From positions 1-12,818 of the forward strand of contig JBBSEF010000082.1 of the NCBI GenBank assembly GCA_038240015.1: a stretch of DNA of 12,818 nt. The letters are read 5' to 3'. This stretch comes from CAHJXF01 sp038240015. Its GTDB lineage: Bacteria > Pseudomonadota > Gammaproteobacteria > Burkholderiales > Burkholderiaceae_D. Made by a program: the position numbers and the translations under genes. Positions within the stretch are counted from its first letter, which is position 1. Every line of letters starts with the position of its first letter. A model generated the notes under the pieces. The model was not told where the DNA came from, did not search any database, and worked only from the letters and a program-made list of their open reading frames with translations. Positions 8,038-12,818 of this stretch are shown one piece after another.

Positions 8038-8110
8038 GTCGTTCCCGCGCGCGCGGGAGCCCAGTGTCGTCAAGAGTACGTCGCTGGATCCCCGCGTTCG
8101 CGGGGACGAC
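8038..8110. repeat. REPIN-like pair of inverted 27-base palindromic elements
   Basis: Element A (8038-8064) contains the perfect 16-base palindrome TCCCGCGCGCGCGGGA at 8043-8058. Element B (8084-8110), read on the opposite strand, matches A at 21 of 27 positions by eye and contains arms CCCCGCG/CGCGGGG around TT (8090-8105). The two are in inverted orientation, 19 bases apart, which is the architecture of a REPIN (REP doublet). The sequence resembles the widely dispersed proteobacterial repeat that is often mistranslated as VIPAxAGIQ; the minus strand here reads VVPANAGIQ. It fills most of the purE-purK gap and ends 3 bases before the purK GTG, so it could affect mRNA stability or purK translation. 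No RAYT transposase is in the window. Confidence 0.75.
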
Positions 8111-8135
8111 AGGCATTGAATCGATCACGACGCGC

Positions 8136-8699
8136 TCAAAGTTCCAGGCGCGCGTCGCTCGCCGCTTGCGTCTGCGCGTCGCGCCAGGCGTCGAGCTTCT
8201 TCGCGAGGACACGGTCGTGTGCGGCCATCATCGCGATCGCGAACAAGGCCGCGTTCGCGGCGCCTCCGCTGCCGATCGCGAAGCTTGCCACCGGTATGCC
8301 CCGGGGCATCTGCACGATAGCGTAGAGCGAGTCCTGGCCGTGCAGATAGCGCGTGGGCACCGGCACGCCGAGCACGGGTACGGTGGTCTTCGATGCGAGC
8401 ATGCCGGGCAAATGCGCCGCGCCGCCGGCGCCCGCGATGATCGCCGCCAAGCCGCGCGTCGATGCCGCTTCCGCGTAGGCAAACAGCGCATCGGGCATGC
8501 GATGCGCGGACAGCACGCGCGCTTCGAAGCTCACGCCGAACTCACGCAACAGCTCCGCGGCCGCGCGCATGGTCTCCCAATCGCTCGCACTGCCCATCAC
8601 GATAGCGACGCGTGCATTCGGAACGTCGTGCAGGCGCGCGTCTGTCTTCGTCTCGTTGGGCGAAGAAGACACAAGGGGCTGGGTGGTTTTGCGCGTCAC
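8136..8699 (-). CDS. purE: N5-carboxyaminoimidazole ribonucleotide mutase, PurE class I
   Basis: PurE converts N5-CAIR (the PurK product) to CAIR in de novo purine synthesis; it is a cytoplasmic octamer in known cases. The core begins at RVAIVMGSASDWETM and contains the catalytic-His motif SAHRMPD, AIIAGAGGAAHLPGM and SLYAIVQMPRGIP, all typical of class I (bacterial) PurE. The open frame reaches back to 8912, inside the divergent URC1 gene, which is too long. GTG at 8697-8699 gives 187 residues and GTG at 8670-8672 gives 178; neither has a clear Shine-Dalgarno sequence. I chose the first because a TACAAT -10-like box lies just upstream at 8724-8729; the exact start is uncertain. The N-terminal tail is longer than in most PurE proteins and low in conserved features. 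It is followed by purK after 101 bases that hold the REPIN. Confidence 0.93.
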   Translation of the reverse strand: MTRKTTQPLVSSSPNETKTDARLHDVPNARVAIVMGSASDWETMRAAAELLREFGVSFEARVLSAHRMPDALFAYAEAASTRGLAAIIAGAGGAAHLPGMLASKTTVPVLGVPVPTRYLHGQDSLYAIVQMPRGIPVASFAIGSGGAANAALFAIAMMAAHDRVLAKKLDAWRDAQTQAASDARLEL

Positions 8700-8763
8700 G
8701 GCATGGCATGAAAAAGATCGCGTATTGTAATGGCGAGTCCGCGAGTGGACCGTAGGAAAACGA
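8700..8763. promoter_or_regulatory. Divergent intergenic region between purE and the URC genes
   Basis: These 64 bases lie between the purE start (- strand) and the URC1 start (+ strand), so they should hold promoters for both operons unless the promoters extend into the genes. On the - strand TACAAT (8729 to 8724) is a close match to a sigma-70 -10 box, but no TTGACA-like -35 is seen 16-18 bases upstream. On the + strand only a weak TATTGT at 8723-8728 overlaps it. The two would compete for the same bases if both are used. Confidence 0.35.
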
Positions 8764-10005
8764 TTGAACAAACACATTCGATTAACGTCGCATCCCGGAC
8801 AACAGGGTGTGTCAGGCGCGCCCCCTATCCGTTGGGGCGCGGCGACCGCGGCCGAGCGCGGGCCGGTGATCGGATCGACGGCCAATCGCAGCCAGCGCAA
8901 TGTCATCGGCACTCACTCGGGCTCGTACGGCGTCTATCGCGCGCTCGCGGTCGCAGCCGGCAGCCTCACGCGCGGGCATCGCACCGACCTCACCGACACG
9001 TCGCCGACCGATTTGATCGGACCGAATCCGCAGTGGGGCGACGCGAGCAAGATGGTGGCCATCGATCCGTGGGGCGCATCGGTGGTGGATGTCTTCGCGG
9101 ACTACATCGCCGAGGGCTACGACCTTCGACCGACCATCGCGGTCACCAAGGCGCATATCGATCTGCCCGAGATTCGCCACGCGATCACCTTCGATCGACT
9201 GATCCCCGACAACCGCGTGCTGCTCGAGAACGGCTCGGCGGTCGTGACCAAGGTCGCGATCGAACCGGTGTGGTGGCTGCCCGGCGTGGCTGCGCGCTTT
9301 GGCGTCAGCGAGGCCGACTTGCGTCGCAGTCTCTTCGAAGAGACCGGCGGCATGTATCCCGAACTCGTCACGAGGAGCGACATCGAAGTGTTCCTGCCGC
9401 CGATCGGCGGGCAGACGCTCTACATCTTCGGCGACCCTCGTGCGCTCGCCGACGCGAACGTCACGCTGACCGCGCGCGTGCACGACGAGTGCAATGGCTC
9501 CGATGTCTTCGGCTCGGACATCTGCACCTGTCGTCCCTATCTCACCCATGCGATCGAGGAGTGCATCAAGGGCGCACAATTGGGCGGCGTGGGCCTGATC
9601 GCATACAGCAGGAAGGAAGGCCGCGCTCTCGGCGAGGTCACCAAGTTCCTGGTTTACAACGCGCGCAAACGTCAGGTCGGCGGCGACAGCGCCGACAAAT
9701 ATTTTCTGCGCACCGAATGCGTCGCGGGCGTGCAGGACATGCGCTTTCAGGAGCTGATGCCCGACGTGCTGCATTGGCTGGGCGTCACCAAGATCCATCG
9801 TCTCGTGTCGATGAGCAACGACAAGTACGACGCGATCACCGCAAGCGGCATCGACGTCGGCGAGCGCGTCAAGATTCCCGATGCGCTGGTACCCGCCGAC
9901 GCGCGCGTCGAGATCGAAGCCAAGATCGCGGCCGGATACTTCACCGACGCCGCGATCCCCGATGCGGCGCGCCTTGCCGAGACGAAAGGGCGCGGGCTTG
10001 GCTGA
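8764..10005 (+). CDS. urc1: URC1-type GTP cyclohydrolase II-like protein of pyrimidine (uracil) catabolism
   Basis: This 413-residue protein has a GTP cyclohydrolase II-like (RibA) fold in its second half and a roughly 200-residue N-terminal extension absent from RibA. That architecture is the one seen in yeast Urc1. The zinc site is intact: Cys243, Cys254 and Cys256 in HDECNGSDVFGSDICTCRPY. Tyr281 in AYSRKEGRALG and Asp325/Arg327 in VQDMRF align with the catalytic residues of RibA, so hydrolytic ring opening is plausible. In the URC route the substrate is thought to be a uridine nucleotide, not GTP. Adjacent urc4 and upp genes argue strongly against a riboflavin role. The start is TTG at 8764 with AGGA 6 bases upstream; a GTG at 8809 is a weaker alternative. 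Its stop overlaps the urc4 start. Confidence 0.88.
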   Translation: MNKHIRLTSHPGQQGVSGAPPIRWGAATAAERGPVIGSTANRSQRNVIGTHSGSYGVYRALAVAAGSLTRGHRTDLTDTSPTDLIGPNPQWGDASKMVAIDPWGASVVDVFADYIAEGYDLRPTIAVTKAHIDLPEIRHAITFDRLIPDNRVLLENGSAVVTKVAIEPVWWLPGVAARFGVSEADLRRSLFEETGGMYPELVTRSDIEVFLPPIGGQTLYIFGDPRALADANVTLTARVHDECNGSDVFGSDICTCRPYLTHAIEECIKGAQLGGVGLIAYSRKEGRALGEVTKFLVYNARKRQVGGDSADKYFLRTECVAGVQDMRFQELMPDVLHWLGVTKIHRLVSMSNDKYDAITASGIDVGERVKIPDALVPADARVEIEAKIAAGYFTDAAIPDAARLAETKGRGLG

Positions 10006-11278
10006 CGGTGCGAGTGCGAACAAGGAGGCAGACACGGCGGCCGCGGTTCGCGTGCTGCGCACGCCCGCGACGATCCGCGAGCGCTGCGCATCGATCGCTG
10101 CTGCGGCCGAGTCCGGCGAGTCTCGGCACTTCAGCATCGATCGTTCGAAATTTCCGATCGTGGCCGAGCGCGTCGCGCGACTCACGAAGACGCGCTATCC
10201 CGATTTGCAGGTCCCTTATCACAGCCGCTGGCGGCACTTCGAAGCCGGAGGCGACGATCGCAAGGACGAGCTCGACCGCAGTCTCGCAGGGCGCAGCGCG
10301 GAGGAAATCGCGCGCGCGCAACTCGATCTCGTATTGGTCAGCGTATTGCTCGACGCGGGCGCCGGACCGCGATGGCGCTTTGTCGAGTCGTTCGCGCAAA
10401 GCCTGGCTGCCACGCGCTATGCGCGAAGCGAAGGTCTCGCGGTCGCGAGCTTTCGCGCATTCATGAAGGGACGCTTCTCGTCGGATCGCAACGATCCCTA
10501 TCGCGTCGATGCGCAGGCGTTGATGCGTATCGATGCGAGCGCGCTTGCGGCGATCTTTCAGGTCGATGCAACCAATCCGCTGGTCGGACTCGAAGGCCGC
10601 GCGATGTTGATGCGAGGCCTGGGCGAAGCGCTGCGTGATCAGCCGCAATGGTTCGGTCATGAGGGACGTCCCGGGACTCTGTTCGACCGGCTCGGCACGC
10701 AAGCGGCATCGTCGACCGCATCGTCAACGCTGAGCGCCTCGCAGATCCTCGGCGTGTTGCTCGACACCTTGTCTGGCATCTGGCCGAGCGGCCAATGCTT
10801 CGATGGCTGCCCCGTGGGCGACGTTTGGCCTCATCCGCATGCGGGCGGCCGCGGCCCGAGCGCGGGTCTCGTGCCGTTTCACAAGCTCTCGCAATGGCTC
10901 ACGTATTCGCTGATCGAACCGTTCGAGTGGGCGGGTGTGCGGGTCGATGGCCTGGATGCGTTGACGGCGCTACCCGAATACCGCAACGGCGGGCTGTTGC
11001 TCGACGCGGGTCTGGTCGTACCGCGCGATATGAAGCGAATCAAGAAAGCTATGAACCCGGACCACCCGTGGATCATCGAATGGCGCGCGCTCACCATCGC
11101 GTTGATCGATGAACTCGCAGTCCTGGTTCGCGACCTTCTGCATGTGGACGCAAATCAACTGCCGCTCGCGCGCATTCTCGAAGGCGGCACCTGGGCCGCG
11201 GGCCGCGCGATCGCCGCCGAGTTGCGTCCGGGAGGCGCACCGCCGGTGACCGTCGAGAGCGACGGAACCGTGTTCTGA
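9998..11278 (+). CDS. urc4: URC4/DUF1688 family protein of uracil catabolism
   Basis: This 426-residue protein belongs to DUF1688, the family of yeast Urc4, which is needed for growth on uracil by the URC pathway; its exact reaction is not established to my knowledge. Recognisable stretches are IRERC near the N-terminus, FPIVAERV, VPYHSRWRHFE, the SVLLDAGAGPRWRF segment, SEGLAVASFRAFM, RPGTLFDRL, and the Cys/His-rich GDVWPHPHAG with HKLSQWLTYSLIEPFEWAG. The C-terminus has PEYRNGGLLLDAGLV and EWRALTIALID. No signal peptide or membrane helix is evident. The start is assigned to TTG at 9998, which overlaps the URC1 gene by 8 bases and has AAGGG 7 bases upstream; the open frame reaches back to 9881 but that part reads as a shadow of urc1. 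The arrangement implies translational coupling. upp follows after 51 bases. Confidence 0.88.
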   Translation: MADGASANKEADTAAAVRVLRTPATIRERCASIAAAAESGESRHFSIDRSKFPIVAERVARLTKTRYPDLQVPYHSRWRHFEAGGDDRKDELDRSLAGRSAEEIARAQLDLVLVSVLLDAGAGPRWRFVESFAQSLAATRYARSEGLAVASFRAFMKGRFSSDRNDPYRVDAQALMRIDASALAAIFQVDATNPLVGLEGRAMLMRGLGEALRDQPQWFGHEGRPGTLFDRLGTQAASSTASSTLSASQILGVLLDTLSGIWPSGQCFDGCPVGDVWPHPHAGGRGPSAGLVPFHKLSQWLTYSLIEPFEWAGVRVDGLDALTALPEYRNGGLLLDAGLVVPRDMKRIKKAMNPDHPWIIEWRALTIALIDELAVLVRDLLHVDANQLPLARILEGGTWAAGRAIAAELRPGGAPPVTVESDGTVF

Positions 11279-11329
11279 ACGGGCCATCATCGACATGACG
11301 CCATCATTGATTGCAGGGAGTGTTCGACC

Positions 11330-11980
11330 ATGACCGATGCGCCCGATCCCAAGTCCGCAATACATCACCTCACGCATCCGCTGATTCAGCACAAGCTGAC
11401 CCTGATGCGCGAAAAGACGCGCAGCACCAACAGCTTTCGTCGGCTGATGAACGAGATCGGCATGTTGATGGCCTACGAAGTGACGCGCGACATGACGACT
11501 CAGTTGATCGACATCGAGACTCCGCTCGAGGCGATGCGCTCGCCGGTCATCGACGGCAAGAAGACCGTGTTCGTGACGATCATGCGCGCGGGCAGCGGCT
11601 TTCTGGACGGCATGTTGAATGTGGTGCCGGGCGCGCGCGTCGGCCACATCGGCCTGTATCGCGATCCCAAGACATTGGGCGCGATCGAGTATTACTTCAA
11701 GATGCCGCACGACATGCATGAGCGCGACGCGATCGTGCTCGACCCGATGCTGGCGACCGGCAACTCGGCGGTTGCCGCGGTCGATCGCTTGAAGGAGACG
11801 CGGCCGAAGTCGATCCGCTTCGTGTGTCTTCTGGCGGCGCCCGAAGGCCTGAAGCACTTCACCAGCGCGCATCCGGATGTGCCGGTGTTCACGGCCGCGA
11901 TCGATCGCGAGCTCAACGATCACGGGTATATCGTGCCGGGTCTGGGCGATGCGGGCGATCGACTGTTCGGAACGAAGTGA
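11330..11980 (+). CDS. upp: Uracil phosphoribosyltransferase
   Basis: This cytoplasmic enzyme joins uracil and PRPP to give UMP and pyrophosphate. The 216-residue protein has the N-terminal HPLIQHKLTLMRE motif (16-28), MRAGSGFLDGML (85-96), the PRPP loop VLDPMLATGNSAV (136-148) and the uracil-binding YIVPGLGDAGDRLFGTK (200-216), with no key residue missing. An AGGGAG 9 bases before ATG supports the start. Placed directly after urc1 and urc4, it most likely charges uracil for degradation in this operon as well as for salvage; yeast URC growth likewise uses a uracil phosphoribosyltransferase. Whether the genome carries a second, salvage-only copy cannot be seen here. Its 3' end lies 12 bases from the convergent FimV-like gene, with no obvious terminator between them. 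Confidence 0.96.
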   Translation: MTDAPDPKSAIHHLTHPLIQHKLTLMREKTRSTNSFRRLMNEIGMLMAYEVTRDMTTQLIDIETPLEAMRSPVIDGKKTVFVTIMRAGSGFLDGMLNVVPGARVGHIGLYRDPKTLGAIEYYFKMPHDMHERDAIVLDPMLATGNSAVAAVDRLKETRPKSIRFVCLLAAPEGLKHFTSAHPDVPVFTAAIDRELNDHGYIVPGLGDAGDRLFGTK

Positions 11981-11992
11981 AGCCGCTCCGAA

Positions 11993-12811
11993 CTAACGAT
12001 CGCTGCCGAGCTTGTGTTCGATCTCGCTTCGGTCGCTCGATTCCTGCGATTCGTCCTTGAACGTATCGAGTATCTCGACGAGGAACAACAGTTCGCGATA
12101 GGCGCCCAACGAAAATCCCTGGCGGCTTCCGCCACGATCGTCGGTCAGGACGCCTTCGAGAAAAGCGCGGCACTCGATGCCGGGCCAGGTTTTCTTGAGC
12201 TTGTCGATCACCTGCGGATAGGACTCTAGGTCGCGCGCAGCCACGTCGGGCGTCGTCGCCCAGGCCGGCACGTCGGCATTGAAGAGCGTGCGAAACCCGT
12301 CGCTCAACGCGTTGTATTGCGCCTCGCGGCCGGTTGACTGATAGAGCCCCAGCAGCATCAGCCACACCGTGGGTCCGGGTCTCTCGGTCTCACGTATATG
12401 CCGCGCGAGCAGGCTCATCGCCTCTTTGGGATCGCCAAGCTGCACCAGCAGTTCGGCTTGGGTGAGCGTGTCGGCGATTTCTTCGACCTCGATACGATTC
12501 TCGGCACGGCCGATCTGATAGTAGGGATTGAAGCCGCCGGTGCGATAAGGGCTGGGCGGCGCGGCCGGATTTCGGCCCAGGGTATCGGGCGACAGCGCGC
12601 CGAGCCCCGTCGCGTTCCGCATTTCGATCGGTGGCCACTGCGTCCCGGTCTGATCGATCGGCACAAGGTCCGCATCGCGAGTCCGTCCGACGGCGCCCAC
12701 GCGCATGACCGACGAGCGCTTGTTCTGGTCGGCGCCCCAGTCGGTCGCGCGCTGGATGGTCGACGGCTCGAACGGTTCTTCGTCGCTTCGCGCCCGCACG
12801 GTCCGCGTCAC
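11993..12811 (-). CDS. FimV C-terminal-domain-like protein with TPR-type repeats; may continue past the window edge
   Basis: The visible part is 272 residues from a GTG at 12811; the frame is still open at the edge, so the N-terminus may be longer. Residues 1-105 are polar, Pro/Arg-rich and probably disordered. Residues 108-180 form TPR-like helices (EIADTLTQAELLVQLGDPKEA, then WLMLLGLYQSTGREAQY). They are followed by FNADVPAW, LESYPQVIDKLKKTWPG and a conserved LTDDRGGSRQGFSLGAYREL block (222-241). This pattern matches short betaproteobacterial proteins annotated as FimV-family type IV pilus or polar hub assembly factors. No LysM domain, signal peptide or membrane helix is visible in this part. 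The function is inferred from family resemblance only, and its neighbours give no support for a pilus role. Confidence 0.7.
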   Translation of the reverse strand: MTRTVRARSDEEPFEPSTIQRATDWGADQNKRSSVMRVGAVGRTRDADLVPIDQTGTQWPPIEMRNATGLGALSPDTLGRNPAAPPSPYRTGGFNPYYQIGRAENRIEVEEIADTLTQAELLVQLGDPKEAMSLLARHIRETERPGPTVWLMLLGLYQSTGREAQYNALSDGFRTLFNADVPAWATTPDVAARDLESYPQVIDKLKKTWPGIECRAFLEGVLTDDRGGSRQGFSLGAYRELLFLVEILDTFKDESQESSDRSEIEHKLGSDR

Positions 12812-12818
12812 GCTCGAC

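Noticed and set aside
6994..8325. 443-codon + strand frame antisense to purK and purE
   Set aside because: Fully antisense to two unmistakable purine genes and containing no recognisable domain.
8700..8912. N-terminal extension of PurE up to 8912
   Set aside because: It would run through the divergent urc1 gene and adds about 70 residues with no PurE homology; a GTG at 8699 or 8672 is more likely.
8764..10005. Annotation as RibA for riboflavin synthesis
   Set aside because: The long N-terminal extension and adjacent urc4 and upp point to the URC1 subfamily; no other riboflavin gene is nearby.
8812..10185. 457-codon open frame antisense to urc1
   Set aside because: Its composition is that of a reverse-strand shadow in GC-rich DNA; no motif, no ribosome site and complete overlap with a conserved gene.
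8730..10466. 578-codon open frame on the + strand overlapping urc1 and urc4, beginning with ATG at 8730
   Set aside because: The translation is Arg/Ser-rich without any domain and lies in another frame of the genes with clear zinc and catalytic motifs; it is a GC-driven shadow.
11295..11333. 12-codon mini-frame (MTPSLIAGSVRP) whose stop overlaps the upp ATG, plus a GCCATCAT direct repeat at 11283 and 11300
   Set aside because: It could be a leader peptide, but it has no good ribosome site at usable spacing, and the short repeat is within chance expectation.

Overview
The window is GC-rich, densely coding DNA that looks like a chromosomal segment of a betaproteobacterium, probably Burkholderiales-like. 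The main clues are the purE-purK-sua5 gene order, the PurK N-terminus (Pro-Gly-x-Trp-Leu-Gly ahead of the GGGQLGRM motif) and a short FimV-like C-terminal-domain protein of a type common in that class. The assignment comes from remembered family features, not from a database search. No rRNA, tRNA, CRISPR array, transposase or phage gene was seen, and no stretch over 300 bases lacks a gene.

Region 1 (left edge to 4398, + strand) is a tight three-gene unit: a membrane protein of the LytS/AlgZ-type sensor kinase family, a LytTR response regulator that overlaps it by 4 bases, and a large TonB-dependent outer-membrane receptor starting 6 bases further on. The sensor has lost its phosphoacceptor His, the N-box Asn and the Gly-rich ATP motifs, while the regulator keeps its Asp, Thr and Lys switch residues. 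The unit ends in a cluster of inverted and direct repeats that separates it from the convergent next gene.

Region 2 (4477 to 8699, - strand, so read right to left) is a housekeeping block: purE, purK, sua5 (threonylcarbamoyl-AMP synthase for tRNA t6A), then after 136 bases a stand-alone MetE-C-type methyltransferase. A REPIN-like pair of inverted 27-base elements fills most of the purE-purK gap and ends 3 bases before the likely purK start.

Region 3 (8764 to 11980, + strand) diverges from purE and is the most notable part: a GTP-cyclohydrolase-II-like protein of the URC1 type, a DUF1688/URC4 protein, and a uracil phosphoribosyltransferase. This is the bacterial form of the URC (uracil catabolism) route first described in the yeast Lachancea kluyveri. 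Uracil would be charged with PRPP to UMP, then opened and broken down by Urc1 and Urc4. No urea-handling enzyme, uracil transporter or dedicated regulator is visible in the window. The URC genes share a 64-base intergenic region with purE.

Region 4 (11993 to the right edge, - strand) is the C-terminal part or whole of a TPR-like FimV-family protein, convergent with upp.
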